Shown here piece by piece: positions 31,628 to 40,263 of a DNA stretch of 41,400 nt. The stretch's first letter is position 1. Each line of letters starts with the position of its first letter. The translations under genes and the position numbers were made by a program. Below the pieces are notes generated by a model. The model was not told the DNA's origin and searched no databases. It was given only the letters and a program-made list of their open reading frames with translations. This stretch comes from Arthrobacter cavernae. GTDB lineage: Bacteria; Actinomycetota; Actinomycetes; Actinomycetales; Micrococcaceae. Where the stretch lies: positions 1-41,400 of the forward strand of contig NZ_JAFNLL010000049.1 in the NCBI RefSeq assembly GCF_017368795.1, in the 5' to 3' direction.

Positions 31628-32968
31628 GTGTCTCTCCACAACACTGAAACAGTAATCGCGGCGCCAGAAGGCAAATCCGGCAAGGACGGCGTGCAGCGAC
31701 GCACCAAAGTCCGCTGGAAACTCTTCCTCCTGCTCCTGGTCCTGGTCGCCGTCAACTACATCGACCGCGGCTCCATCTCCGTGGCCCTGCCCATCATCCA
31801 GAAGGAATTCAACCTTGCTCCGGAGCTCGTCGGGCTCCTGCTCTCGGCCTTCTTCTGGACCTACGCCCTCATGCAGATCCCGGTCGGCTGGCTGATCGAC
31901 AAGTTCGGCCCGCGCAAGGTCATGACGGCCTCCTGCGTGGGCTGGGGCGCCGCGACCGCTGCCTCGGGCCTGGCCGGCGGCTTCCTGAGCATGTTCATTG
32001 CCCGCCTCGGCATCGGCGTCACCGAGGCCGGCGTGATGCCCGCCGGCGGCAAGCTCAACGCAATCTGGATGCACAAGTCCGAACGCGGCCGCGGCGCCAC
32101 CATCCTGGACGCCGGCGCTCCCCTCGGCGCCGGCCTGGGCGGCATCCTCATCGCCGGGCTCATCGCCTCCACCGGCAGCTGGCGCACCGCGTTCATCATC
32201 GCCGGCGGCGCCACGGTCCTCATGGGCCTGGCCGTCTGGTGGTACATCCGCGACAACCCGCGCCAGCACCGCGGCGTCAACGCCGCCGAGGCCGAATACA
32301 TCGAGGCTTCCCACGCCGCCGAGGACGCCGAAGCAGCAGCCGAAGGCGCCAAGGGCAAGCGCGCCCTGCTCCCCTACCTGAAGTTCCGCTCCTTCTGGGC
32401 CATGTGCCTCGGCTGGCTGGGCTTCAACGGCGTGTTCTACGGCCTGCTCACCTGGGGCCCGCTCTACCTCGCCCAGGCCAAGGGCTTCGACCTGAAGACC
32501 ATCGGCTGGTCCACCTTCGTGATCTTCGGCGCCGGCTTCGTCGGTGAAATCCTGGGCGGCCACATCGCCGACAAGTGGCGCAACTCCGGCGCCTCCGCCA
32601 ACCTGGTCATGCGCACCCTGCTGGGCATCTCCAGCGTTGTAGTGGTGGGCGGCCTGGTGGGCGTCACCATCGTGGCGGATCCGACGACGGCGGTTGTGCT
32701 GCTGTCCGTGGTCATGTTCTTCCTCCGCTGGGTGGGCCTCTTCTGGAGCATCCCTTCCATCCTGGGCGGCCGGACCAATGCCGGCGTCCTGGGCGGCGCC
32801 ATGAACTTCAGCGGCAACATCGCGGGCTTCGTCACCCCGATTGTGGTAGGCCTGATTGTCGGGGCCACCGGCTCCTACACCTGGGCGCTGCTCTACTTTG
32901 TTGGGTCCGCGATCATCATGGGCGTTTCCGTGCTGACCCTGAACTACAACAAGCGCCTCCCGGTCTAA
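31628..32968 (+). CDS. MFS transporter, anion:cation symporter type
   Basis: A 446-residue major facilitator of the ACS family, which imports organic anions such as glucarate, galactonate or phthalate with protons or sodium. The signature NYIDRGSISVALPIIQKEF at helix 1, the motif GWLIDKFGPRKVMTASCVGWG, and GEILGGHIADKW in the second half are typical; about 12 helices are predicted. The GTG start at 31628 has AAGGAGAAG in place. It is the first gene of the operon, directly behind a strong promoter with tandem operators, so it likely brings in the substrate of the following enzymes. The substrate is unknown but expected to be an organic anion. Confidence 0.9.
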   Translation: MSLHNTETVIAAPEGKSGKDGVQRRTKVRWKLFLLLLVLVAVNYIDRGSISVALPIIQKEFNLAPELVGLLLSAFFWTYALMQIPVGWLIDKFGPRKVMTASCVGWGAATAASGLAGGFLSMFIARLGIGVTEAGVMPAGGKLNAIWMHKSERGRGATILDAGAPLGAGLGGILIAGLIASTGSWRTAFIIAGGATVLMGLAVWWYIRDNPRQHRGVNAAEAEYIEASHAAEDAEAAAEGAKGKRALLPYLKFRSFWAMCLGWLGFNGVFYGLLTWGPLYLAQAKGFDLKTIGWSTFVIFGAGFVGEILGGHIADKWRNSGASANLVMRTLLGISSVVVVGGLVGVTIVADPTTAVVLLSVVMFFLRWVGLFWSIPSILGGRTNAGVLGGAMNFSGNIAGFVTPIVVGLIVGATGSYTWALLYFVGSAIIMGVSVLTLNYNKRLPV

Positions 32969-33058
32969 CCCCCCGACCGGGCTGGCCGGACGGACTGCAT
33001 CTCCGGAAGGCCAGACGCCGGCCGGGAACGCCGGGCGCACCGCCTGAAAGAACCACGA

Positions 33059-33754
33059 ATGGAGCCAGAATTGCTTACCGCAGAAGACACGAACAACACG
33101 GACCGCCCCCTCCGGGAGACCGTGCGTGACACGCTCCGTACGAGGATCTTCGAAGGCCACTATGCGCCCGGCACCCGGCTGGTGGAGCGGGACCTCGCCG
33201 CCGAATTCAATGTTTCCCGCCTGCCCGTCCGCGAGGCCCTCCGGATGCTCCGGCAGGAAGGCCTCATCCGGGACCGCGCCTCCCGTGGCATGGAGGTCAG
33301 CGGACTGAGCGCCAAAGACGTGGAAGATCTCTTCGACGTCCGCCAGTCCCTCGAGGTGCTCGCCTGCAGGCTGGCCGCGGCCCGCGCCACGGCCGCGGAC
33401 CTGGAACAGCTCCAGGGCCTGCTGGACGAGGCCGAGCGCTGCCTCGCCAAGGGATCCATCCTGGAAGCCCACCGCGCCAACAGCGAATTCCACGATGAGA
33501 TCACCCGCATCGCCAACAACGACTTCCTCCGCTCGGCGCTGGAACCCCTTCAGGGCCGCATGCACTGGCTCTTCCGCCACGTCAGCGACCTCCCGGAACT
33601 GATCCAGGAACACCGCGAGCTCTACGCGGCGATCGCCAGCGGCAACCCGGAACGCGCCGCCGCCCAATCGGCGTCGCACATCGGCAAGTACCGCGAACAG
33701 TTCCCCGAAGACACCACCGCCGCCGAGCCCAAGCTGTATCGGAAAAAACCATGA
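33059..33754 (+). CDS. GntR/FCD transcriptional regulator
   Basis: A 231-residue regulator with an N-terminal winged helix (TRLVERDLAAEFNVSRLPVREALRMLRQEGLI) and an FCD effector domain (RQSLEVLACRLAA; HRANSEFHDEI; ELIQEHRELYAAI), whose histidines and aspartate/asparagine normally hold a metal that binds a carboxylate ligand. It lies within the operon and its stop overlaps the next start by four bases (ATGA). It probably binds the palindromes at 31406-31481 and represses the operon until a pathway acid is present; this is inference. Confidence 0.88.
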   Translation: MEPELLTAEDTNNTDRPLRETVRDTLRTRIFEGHYAPGTRLVERDLAAEFNVSRLPVREALRMLRQEGLIRDRASRGMEVSGLSAKDVEDLFDVRQSLEVLACRLAAARATAADLEQLQGLLDEAERCLAKGSILEAHRANSEFHDEITRIANNDFLRSALEPLQGRMHWLFRHVSDLPELIQEHRELYAAIASGNPERAAAQSASHIGKYREQFPEDTTAAEPKLYRKKP

Positions 33755-34542
33755 AACTCCTGGTCATCAACCCCAACATCAGTGCCGACGTCACGGCGCT
33801 GATCGAGGCCGAGGCGCTGCGCTCGGCCGGTCCGGACACCGAGCTGATCGTGCGGACCGCCGGGCACGGCGTCGAGTACATCGAAACCCGCTTCGAGTCC
33901 CTCATCGCCGCCGGCGCTGTCGCCGAAATCATCGCCGAGCACGCCGCCGGTCCGGCTTCCGGCCAGGTGGACGGCATCGTGGTAGCCGCCTTCGGCGATC
34001 CCGGCATGCCGGCCCTGAAGGAACTGGTGGATGTGCCGGTCATCGGCATCACCGAGGCCGCCCTCTGCGCCGCCGCCCTGCAGGGCCAGCGCTTTTCCAT
34101 CATTGCCATCTCGGACCGCATCACCGCCTGGTACCGGGACTGCGTTGAGCACTTCGGCCTTGGCGGCCGCCTGGCCTCGATCCGTTCCATCAACCAGAGC
34201 CTGAACTCGATTGGCTCCGTGCAGGCCGACTTCAAGGAAACCCTGCTGGCACTCAGCCGGCAGGCCGTCGCGGAGGACGGGGCCGACGTCGTGATCCTGG
34301 CAGGTGCCCCGCTCGCCGGGCTGGCCCGCGAACTTGAGGGACAGATCCCCGTTCCCGTGGTGGACGGCATCTCGGCCGGCATCCGGATGACCGAAGCCGT
34401 GGTGGCCCTGCAGTCCGGTTTCCACCGCCAGGGCGCGTTCGCCCCGCCGCCCGTCAAGCGCCGCAGCGGACTGACCGAAAACCTCGACGCCGCCCTGGCC
34501 TCCGCGCAGTCGGCGCACCTTTCCGCCGCACCGGCTACCTAG
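33751..34542 (+). CDS. Asp/Glu/hydantoin racemase-like protein without catalytic cysteines
   Basis: A 263-residue member of the Asp/Glu racemase superfamily, closest to hydantoin racemases: MKLLVINPNIS at the start, IVVAAFGDPGMPALKEL (about 77-92), VIGITEAAL, and VVILAGAPLAGLARELEGQIPVPVVDG (180-206). Hydantoin racemases use a pair of cysteines, in ACFGDPG-like and LGCAGM-like motifs. Here those positions are Ala80 and Gly185, so the normal two-base racemisation cannot work. The remaining cysteines (C106, C131) are not at the known sites. The C-terminal 30 residues are a basic/Ala-rich tail. It is coupled to the GntR gene and followed by a hydantoinase-like gene. Its reaction is unknown. Confidence 0.85.
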   Translation: MKLLVINPNISADVTALIEAEALRSAGPDTELIVRTAGHGVEYIETRFESLIAAGAVAEIIAEHAAGPASGQVDGIVVAAFGDPGMPALKELVDVPVIGITEAALCAAALQGQRFSIIAISDRITAWYRDCVEHFGLGGRLASIRSINQSLNSIGSVQADFKETLLALSRQAVAEDGADVVILAGAPLAGLARELEGQIPVPVVDGISAGIRMTEAVVALQSGFHRQGAFAPPPVKRRSGLTENLDAALASAQSAHLSAAPAT

Positions 34543-34569
34543 AAACCTTCAAGAATTAGGAGGACGACG

Positions 34570-36009
34570 ATGTCCCAACTCCCCGATCTCGTCATCGCCC
34601 ACGGCACCGTGGTCAATAGTTTTGGGCGACAGGCTGCCCACGTGGTGGTCGACGGCGGCCGCATCATGCAGCTGCTCGACGCCGCCGAGCCCGTGCCCGC
34701 GGCCGTCCGCACCGTGGACGCCACGGGCCACCTGGTGATCCCGGGCGGCGTGGACGGCCACTGCCACGTGGCCCAGGTGACCGGCCGCTTCCGCACCCTG
34801 GACGACTACCGCACCACCTCCACCGCCGCATTGTGGGGCGGCACCACCACCATCATCGACTTTGGTATACCGCGGGACGCCCAGGAATCCCCGCTCGATG
34901 CCGTGCTGAACAAGAAGCGGCTCGCCGCCGAATCCCGCTGCGACGTGGCCCTGCACGGCTCCGTGGTCAGCTGGGACGAGACCGTGCCGTGGCAGCTGGA
35001 ACAGCTCGCCGCCGAGGGCGTGCGTTCGGTGAAGATGTACACCACCAACCGCGGATCCACCATGGCCAGCGGCGACACCATCCTCAAGGTCATGCGCGAA
35101 ATGGTCCGCCTTGACGGACTCACCTACATCCACGCCGAGCACGACCCCATCATTGCCGACTGCACCGAGCAGCACGCGGCTGACGGCCACATCGGGATTA
35201 ACCACCTTCACTGGACCCGGCCCGAGCTGGCCGAGGAAATCTCCGTCAAGGAAACCCTCGCCATGGCCGAATACACCGGAGCCCCCGTGTACTTCGTGCA
35301 CCAGTCGACCCCGGGCGCCGTGGACCTGGTCACCGAGGCCCGCGAGCGCGGCCAAGAGGCCTACTCCGAGACCTGCCCGCACTACCTGACCCTGGATGAC
35401 ACCGTCTACGGCAGCACCTTCCCCGAGTGGTACGCCTGCTGCCCGCCCATGCGCAGCGCCGAAACCGTGGCCGCCCTCAAGGAACGCCTCGCCGCCGGGG
35501 CCATCCACACCGTGGCCTCGGACCACTCCTGCTACGACCTCTCGCAGAAACGCGAGCGCACGGACGACGTCCGCTTCATGCCGCACGGCCTGCCCGGCGT
35601 CGAGACCCGCATGCCGGTGACGTTCACGGCGCTGGTCTCCGAGTCCGGCGGCTCCGTGGAGGACTTCGTGGAGGTCTTCTCCGCGGGCCCGGCCCGGATC
35701 AACGCGCTGCCGCGCAAGGGCGCCATCGTGGAAGGCTTCGACGCCGACCTGGTCGTTTTCGATCCCGCCGCACAACTAAACGTCGACGGCGGTGCGCTGC
35801 ACATGGGGACCGATTTCTCGCCGTTCGAGGGGAAGACGCTTAACGGCTGGCCCGCCGTCGTCGTCTCCGCCGGGCGCGTGGTGGTGGACGGCTCCGGGTT
35901 CCAGGATCCCGGCCCGGTGGGCCGCTTCGTGGCCCGCAACGGCTTCACCGAACACCGCGATGCCCTGTCCACTGGTGCACTGTCCGTTCCCGTCACTGTT
36001 TCCGCCTAG
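34570..36009 (+). CDS. Dihydropyrimidinase/hydantoinase-like amidohydrolase
   Basis: A 479-residue cyclic amidohydrolase that should hydrolyse an amide bond in a ring such as a hydantoin, dihydropyrimidine, allantoin or related ureide. The binuclear metal site is visible: H64 and H66 (VDGHCHVAQ), probable carboxylated lysine K155 (VRSVKMYTT), H188 (YIHAEHD), H244 (YFVHQSTPG) and D318 (VASDHSCYD). Length and order match D-hydantoinase and dihydropyrimidinase (about 460-480). AGGAGG precedes the ATG. It follows the racemase-like gene and precedes an AMDase-like gene by eight bases, all in one operon. The exact substrate is not predictable. Confidence 0.88.
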   Translation: MSQLPDLVIAHGTVVNSFGRQAAHVVVDGGRIMQLLDAAEPVPAAVRTVDATGHLVIPGGVDGHCHVAQVTGRFRTLDDYRTTSTAALWGGTTTIIDFGIPRDAQESPLDAVLNKKRLAAESRCDVALHGSVVSWDETVPWQLEQLAAEGVRSVKMYTTNRGSTMASGDTILKVMREMVRLDGLTYIHAEHDPIIADCTEQHAADGHIGINHLHWTRPELAEEISVKETLAMAEYTGAPVYFVHQSTPGAVDLVTEARERGQEAYSETCPHYLTLDDTVYGSTFPEWYACCPPMRSAETVAALKERLAAGAIHTVASDHSCYDLSQKRERTDDVRFMPHGLPGVETRMPVTFTALVSESGGSVEDFVEVFSAGPARINALPRKGAIVEGFDADLVVFDPAAQLNVDGGALHMGTDFSPFEGKTLNGWPAVVVSAGRVVVDGSGFQDPGPVGRFVARNGFTEHRDALSTGALSVPVTVSA

Positions 36010-36017
36010 GAGCCCCC

Positions 36018-36752
36018 ATGCCTTCCGCCAACCGACCCGTCCGCATCGGCATGATCGTGCCGTCCTCCAACACCTGCCTGGAGCCGCAGAGCTACCGCAT
36101 CCTGGGCGACCGCCGCGACGTCACGCTGCACTTCACCCGCATCAACGTCACCCGGATCGCACTGGATGATTCCTCCGACAAGCAGTTCGATGCCGCCGGG
36201 ATGCGGGCCGCCGCGGAGCTGCTCGCGACCTCGGACGTGGACGTGATCGCCTGGAACGGCACCTCGGGCTCGTGGCTGGGCGCCTCCCACGACGAAGAGC
36301 TGGTCCGGGAAATCACCGAGGCCACCGGCATCCCCGCCACCACGTCCACCCTGGCCTACCTGGAGGCGTTTGCTGCCTTTGGAACCGAGCGGATCGGGCT
36401 GTTCACGCCCTACACGGGTGATGTCAACGAGGCCGTGATCGCCTCCTACGCGCGGGCCGGCATCAAGACGATCGACCACCGGCACCTGGACCTGAGCGAC
36501 AACGAATCCTTCGCCAGGGTCACCGACGCCGAGATGCTGCCGGGCTCCCTGGAACTCGCGGCCTCGAACCCGGACGCGCTGGTCTACCTGTGCACCAACC
36601 TGTACGGCGCCAACATCACGGCCGAGGTGGAGGAGAGGACCGGAGTTCCGGTCCTGGACTCCGTGGCCGTGACCCTGTGGCACTGTTTGAAGCTTGCCGG
36701 CGCCCCCTTGCTTCACCCAAGGTGGGGCCGGCTGCTGGCAGACCGGTCCTAA
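36018..36752 (+). CDS. Maleate isomerase/arylmalonate decarboxylase-like protein
   Basis: A 244-residue Asp/Glu racemase superfamily protein of the maleate isomerase/AMDase branch: [14 protein letters not shown] (10-23), [10 protein letters not shown] (79-88), [11 protein letters not shown] (130-140) and VYLCTNLYG (189-197). Maleate isomerase has cysteines in both the second and the last motif. Here the first is replaced by Gly81, giving Gly-Thr-Ser as in arylmalonate decarboxylase, while Cys192 and Tyr132 are kept. That pattern favours cofactor-free decarboxylation of a malonate-like acid or another one-cysteine reaction over maleate-fumarate isomerisation; this is inference from the known active sites. 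It is the last gene of the operon. Confidence 0.85.
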   Translation: MPSANRPVRIGMIVPSSNTCLEPQSYRILGDRRDVTLHFTRINVTRIALDDSSDKQFDAAGMRAAAELLATSDVDVIAWNGTSGSWLGASHDEELVREITEATGIPATTSTLAYLEAFAAFGTERIGLFTPYTGDVNEAVIASYARAGIKTIDHRHLDLSDNESFARVTDAEMLPGSLELAASNPDALVYLCTNLYGANITAEVEERTGVPVLDSVAVTLWHCLKLAGAPLLHPRWGRLLADRS

Positions 36753-36788
36753 TCCCGGCCTGGCAGCGCCCGGTCCGTACCACCGGGC

Positions 36789-36836
36789 AAGGCAACAGCG
36801 GCGGTCCGTCCCCTGGGGACGGGCCGCCGCTGCCTT
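36789..36836 (+). terminator. Terminator of the catabolic operon
   Basis: A long stem made of AAGGCA / TGCCTT, GCGGCGG / CCGCCGC and CCGTCCC / GGGACGG, with a 3-base bulge on the left and a 3-base loop, about 37 bases after the last stop. No T tract follows. Confidence 0.65.
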
Positions 36837-36901
36837 GTCAACCCTTGACTGGCTGCCTTCAGCCTGACACTGTTGAATTCTCATTCGAGGAGGCGGCCAC
36901 C

Positions 36902-37159
36902 ATGAACTGGTCGGTAGATATCGACATCGACGAACACGAAAACCAAACGCGGGCCACGGCGCGGCTACGTGCTGAAGGCCGGGATGAACTGGTGGGGCTC
37001 GGCCTGGCCAGGCTGAATCCCGCGGACTCCGGCGTCCCGGAGATCGGTGATGAGCTGGCGACGGCACGGGCCCTGGCGGACTTGTCGCATCAGCTGATCG
37101 AGGCCACCGCGGCCGACATCGAGAAAATCACCAAACAACCGCCGCATCTCTACGCTTAG
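36902..37159 (+). CDS. DUF1876 family protein
   Basis: An 85-residue protein of the DUF1876 family, widespread in actinobacteria. The family pattern is clear: [22 protein letters not shown], the [36 protein letters not shown] core, and a C-terminal helix. The fold is a small alpha/beta domain and the role is unknown. GAGGAGG eight bases before the ATG fixes the start. It is monocistronic, between the operon terminator at 36789 and a bidirectional hairpin at 37174. Confidence 0.85.
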   Translation: MNWSVDIDIDEHENQTRATARLRAEGRDELVGLGLARLNPADSGVPEIGDELATARALADLSHQLIEATAADIEKITKQPPHLYA

Positions 37160-37173
37160 AGATTCATCCATAC

Positions 37174-37198
37174 GTAGCGTCAAGCGCGCTGACGCTAC
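37174..37198. terminator. Bidirectional hairpin between DUF1876 and pntB
   Basis: GTAGCGTCA (37174-37182) and TGACGCTAC (37190-37198) form a perfect 9-bp stem with a 7-base loop. The right arm includes the pntB stop codon (37195-37197). Confidence 0.6.
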
Positions 37199-38568
37199 AG
37201 CGCCTTGACCGCGCCCAGCACCTTGGTCAGGGAGTCCTTGGCGTCGCCGAACAGCAGGGTGGTCTGCGGTTCGTAGAGCAGCTCGTTCTCGATCCCCGCG
37301 AAGCCGGGCCGCATGGAGCGTTTGAGGAACACCACCTGCCGGGCCTCGGCCACTTCCAGGATGGGCATGCCGTAGATCGGTGAGCCGGCGCTGGTCTTCG
37401 CGGCGGGATTGACGACGTCGTTCGCGCCCACCACCAGCGCGACGTCGGCGGTCCTAAATTCGGAGTTGATCTCGCCCATCTCCCTCAGCGACTCGTAGGG
37501 CACATCGGCCTCAGCCAGCAGTACGTTCATGTGCCCGGGCATACGCCCGGCCACGGGGTGGATAGCGAAATCCACTCTGATGCCGCGCGCCTGAAGTGCC
37601 AGGGCGAGTTCAGCCGCGGTGTGCTGACCCTGTGCCACGGCCAGCCCATAGCCCGGCACAATGATGACGCGCTGCGCGTAGCCCAGCAGCACCGCGACGT
37701 CCTCCGCGCTAGAGGAGCGCACTGGGCGATCGCTCGCCGTCGTCGAGCCCGCCGTCGAGCCGCCCCGGAAGGCGCCGAACAGGATGCCGGTGACCTTGCG
37801 GCCCATGGCCGCGGCCATGGCGCGGGTGAGAATGGTACCGGAGGCGCCCACCAGCGTTCCGGCCACCACTAGCAGCACATTGCCCAGCACCAGGCCGGAC
37901 GCGGCCACGGCCAGGCCGGTGAAGGCGTTCAACAGCGAGATGACGATCGGCACGTCGGCGCCGCCCACCGGCAGCACCAGCAGAACGCCGGCCACCAGCC
38001 CCAGCGCCAGGAGCACCAGGGCGAGCGCGAAGGAACCGTTGAACACCACCACGACGCCGACCCCCACCGCGGCGAGCAGCACGGCCCCCATGAGCACGGG
38101 CAGGCCCGGGAAGAGCACGGGCCGGGTAGTCATCAGTTCCTGCAGCTTGGCGAAGGTGATGGCCGAGCCGGCGAAGGACACGGCCCCCACCAGCAGCGTG
38201 AACACGATGGCCACGCGTACCCAGGCGTCGCCGGTGTGGCCGAGTTCGAGCAACCCCACGAGCGCCGCGGCGCCGCCGCCCACGCCGTTGAACAAGGCCA
38301 CAAGCTGCGGCATCTGCGTCATCTGCACCCGCCGAGCCACCGGTGCGGCCACCGCACTGCCCACGACAATCGCGCCCAGGATCCAGGGAATGTTGTCCAT
38401 CTTGACCGAAACGAACACCGTGACGACGGCGAGCAGCGCACCGAAGGCACCCAGCAGGTTGCCGCGCCGGGCGGTGCGCGGCGAGCTCAGGCCCCTGAGG
38501 GCGAGGATGAAGCACACGGCCGCGGCCAGGTAGAGCAGCGAGGTCCAGAGCGGGTCGAGGAGGGTCAT
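37195..38568 (-). CDS. pntB: NAD(P) transhydrogenase subunit beta
   Basis: A 457-residue subunit of the proton-translocating transhydrogenase, which drives hydride transfer from NADH to NADP+ with the proton gradient. The N-terminal half holds about eight to nine membrane helices with the NGVGGGAAALVGLLE motif (about 90-104). The C-terminal NADP-binding domain III contains VIIVPGYGLAVAQGQH, HPVAGRMPGHMNVLLAEA, VGANDVVNPAA and KRSMRPGFAGIENELLY. It overlaps pntA2 by four bases (ATGA). Complete and of normal length. Confidence 0.95.
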   Translation of the reverse strand: MTLLDPLWTSLLYLAAAVCFILALRGLSSPRTARRGNLLGAFGALLAVVTVFVSVKMDNIPWILGAIVVGSAVAAPVARRVQMTQMPQLVALFNGVGGGAAALVGLLELGHTGDAWVRVAIVFTLLVGAVSFAGSAITFAKLQELMTTRPVLFPGLPVLMGAVLLAAVGVGVVVVFNGSFALALVLLALGLVAGVLLVLPVGGADVPIVISLLNAFTGLAVAASGLVLGNVLLVVAGTLVGASGTILTRAMAAAMGRKVTGILFGAFRGGSTAGSTTASDRPVRSSSAEDVAVLLGYAQRVIIVPGYGLAVAQGQHTAAELALALQARGIRVDFAIHPVAGRMPGHMNVLLAEADVPYESLREMGEINSEFRTADVALVVGANDVVNPAAKTSAGSPIYGMPILEVAEARQVVFLKRSMRPGFAGIENELLYEPQTTLLFGDAKDSLTKVLGAVKAL

Positions 38569-38909
38569 CGTGCGCCTTCCTTGCCCCCGGACGCCTGTGC
38601 CGCCGGCGACGGCGGCTGCTTCTCCACCGGGCGTTTGCGCCCGCCGAACATCTCCAGCATGCGGTCGGTCACCACGAAGCCGCCCACCAGGTTGGCGGTG
38701 GCGAGGACGACGGCGAGCAGCGCCACCGCGAGCACCCAGGGGTCCGAGGCCTGGCCGGCCACAATGATGGCGCCCACCAGGATGATGCCGTGGATGGCGT
38801 TGGCCCCGGACATGAGGGGCGTGTGCAGGGTGCTGGAGACCTTGGAAACCACTTCGAAGCCCACGAAGACCGCCAGCACGGTGATCGTCAGCAGGCTGAT
38901 GCCGTCCAT
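38565..38909 (-). CDS. pntAB: NAD(P) transhydrogenase subunit alpha 2
   Basis: A 114-residue small membrane subunit with three predicted helices (about 3-24, 34-52, 58-84): LLTITVLAVFVGFEVVSKVSSTLHTPLMSGANAIHGIILVGAI is the conserved core of the C-terminal part of E. coli PntA, here a separate protein as in other three-subunit transhydrogenases. Its start shares one base with the pntA1 stop (TGATG), and its stop overlaps pntB, so all three are co-translated. Confidence 0.93.
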   Translation of the reverse strand: MDGISLLTITVLAVFVGFEVVSKVSSTLHTPLMSGANAIHGIILVGAIIVAGQASDPWVLAVALLAVVLATANLVGGFVVTDRMLEMFGGRKRPVEKQPPSPAAQASGGKEGAR

Positions 38910-40081
38910 CAGTTCACTCCTTCGTTTTCAACCGCTTCGTCGAGCGCCGCGAGCGCCTCCGCCGTCGGGCCGTGCCGCACCTCGCCGCCGTGCGTCAGGC
39001 ACGCCCCGGCCACCACGTCGTCCCCGAAATCGGGGGCCACGGTCCCGTCCCGGACCATGAGCGCGAGCAAGTTGGCCACGTTCTTGGCGTAGAGCCGCGA
39101 GGCGTCCGATGGCATGGCCGAGGCCGGATCCTTCAACCCCACGAGGGTGACGTAGCCCTGCCCGTCCGCCGTGGGCACCTGGAGGTCCTCGCCGGGCACG
39201 GAGCCCTCCACGTTGCCGCCGGATTCCGCGGCGAGGTCGATCACCACCGAGCCGGGGCGCATGCCCTGCACCATGTCGCGGCTCACCAGCAGCGGGGCCG
39301 GTCTGCCGGGGACGGCCGCCGTCGTGATCAGCACGTCCGCCAGGGCGACATGCGGGGCAAGAAGCCGGCGCTGCAGGGCGCCGCGGTCCGCGCTGAGCTC
39401 GCGCGCGTAGCCGCCGGAGGCTTCCGCCGTCTCGAGGTCGAGCTTGATGAAGGTGCCGCCCATCGAGGCCACCTCGTCGGCAGAGGCGGGCCGGATGTCG
39501 TTGGCGGAGACGCGGGCGCCGAGCCGCTTGGCGGTGCCGATGGCCTGCAGCCCGGCCACGCCGGCGCCAAGCACCAGCACCCGGGCGGGCGGCACGGTCC
39601 CGGCGGCCGTCATGTACAGCGGAAAGAAGCGCGGCAGCCGGATCGCTGCCTCCAGCACGCAGCGGTACCCCGCCACCAGGGCCTGCGAGGAGAGGGCGTC
39701 CATGGACTGGGCGCGGGAGATCCGCGGGACCAGCTCCAGGGCGAAGGAGGTCACCCCGGCGGCGGCGAGCGCCCGGACGGTGGGCAGCTCCGACGACGGC
39801 GAGGCCAGGCCCACGGTGACGGCACCCCGGCACAGGGCTGCCGCTGTCGCGGGTTCCAGCGGGCGGACGTGCGCGTAAACGTCCAGGCTGCCGGTTTCCA
39901 GGGAGGGTACGACGGCGGCCCCCGCGTTCCGGTAGTCGTCGTCGCTGTGCCCGGCGGCCAGGCCGGCCCCGCTTTCGATCACCACGTCCAGGCCCAGCCC
40001 GGCCAGCTGCTTCACCGTCTCGGGCGTCGCGGCCACCCGCCGTTCGCCGTCGATCCGTTCCCTCGCTACGCCCAGCAACAC
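38909..40081 (-). CDS. pntAA: NAD(P) transhydrogenase subunit alpha 1
   Basis: A 390-residue soluble NAD(H)-binding subunit (domain I) of the transhydrogenase, related to alanine dehydrogenase. Landmarks are RIDGERRVAATPETVKQLAGLGLDVVIESGAG at the N-terminus, ISRAQSMDALSSQALVAGYRCV, and the Rossmann segment VLVLGAGVAGLQAIGTAKRLGARV. The GTG at 40081 is used; GGGAGGTGA lies about 10 bases upstream, and TTG next to it is an alternative start. It heads the pntA1-pntA2-pntB operon and is divergent from the FMN reductase gene. Confidence 0.93.
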   Translation of the reverse strand: MLLGVARERIDGERRVAATPETVKQLAGLGLDVVIESGAGLAAGHSDDDYRNAGAAVVPSLETGSLDVYAHVRPLEPATAAALCRGAVTVGLASPSSELPTVRALAAAGVTSFALELVPRISRAQSMDALSSQALVAGYRCVLEAAIRLPRFFPLYMTAAGTVPPARVLVLGAGVAGLQAIGTAKRLGARVSANDIRPASADEVASMGGTFIKLDLETAEASGGYARELSADRGALQRRLLAPHVALADVLITTAAVPGRPAPLLVSRDMVQGMRPGSVVIDLAAESGGNVEGSVPGEDLQVPTADGQGYVTLVGLKDPASAMPSDASRLYAKNVANLLALMVRDGTVAPDFGDDVVAGACLTHGGEVRHGPTAEALAALDEAVENEGVN

Positions 40082-40160
40082 CGGCTGCTCACCTCCCGGA
40101 CAGAGTCATTGTTGGCTAGAGTCTATGGCCCGCGGCCCCGGCACGGCAGTAGGGTGGCCG

Positions 40161-40189
40161 TTCCCAACTGCGGGAGGCTGGACTATGCT
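40161..40189 (+). promoter_or_regulatory. Possible promoter of the FMN reductase gene
   Basis: TTCCCA (40161-40166), 17 bases, TATGCT (40184-40189). The predicted start of transcription is about 68 bases before the ATG. The -35 match is weak. Confidence 0.35.
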
Positions 40190-40263
40190 CGCCATGAGCC
40201 GGGAGCCCCCAGTTCCCGCCGTCGATGGGCGGTCCTGCCGCGCCGTCGGGAAGGAATGCAGCA

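Noticed and set aside
31580..33679. A 699-codon minus-strand open frame opposite the MFS transporter and GntR gene
   Set aside because: Antisense shadow; the plus-strand genes have motifs, ribosome-binding sites and a promoter.
34861..34872. GGTATACC dyad resembling a GntR site
   Set aside because: It lies inside the coding sequence of the amidohydrolase, away from any promoter; most likely chance.
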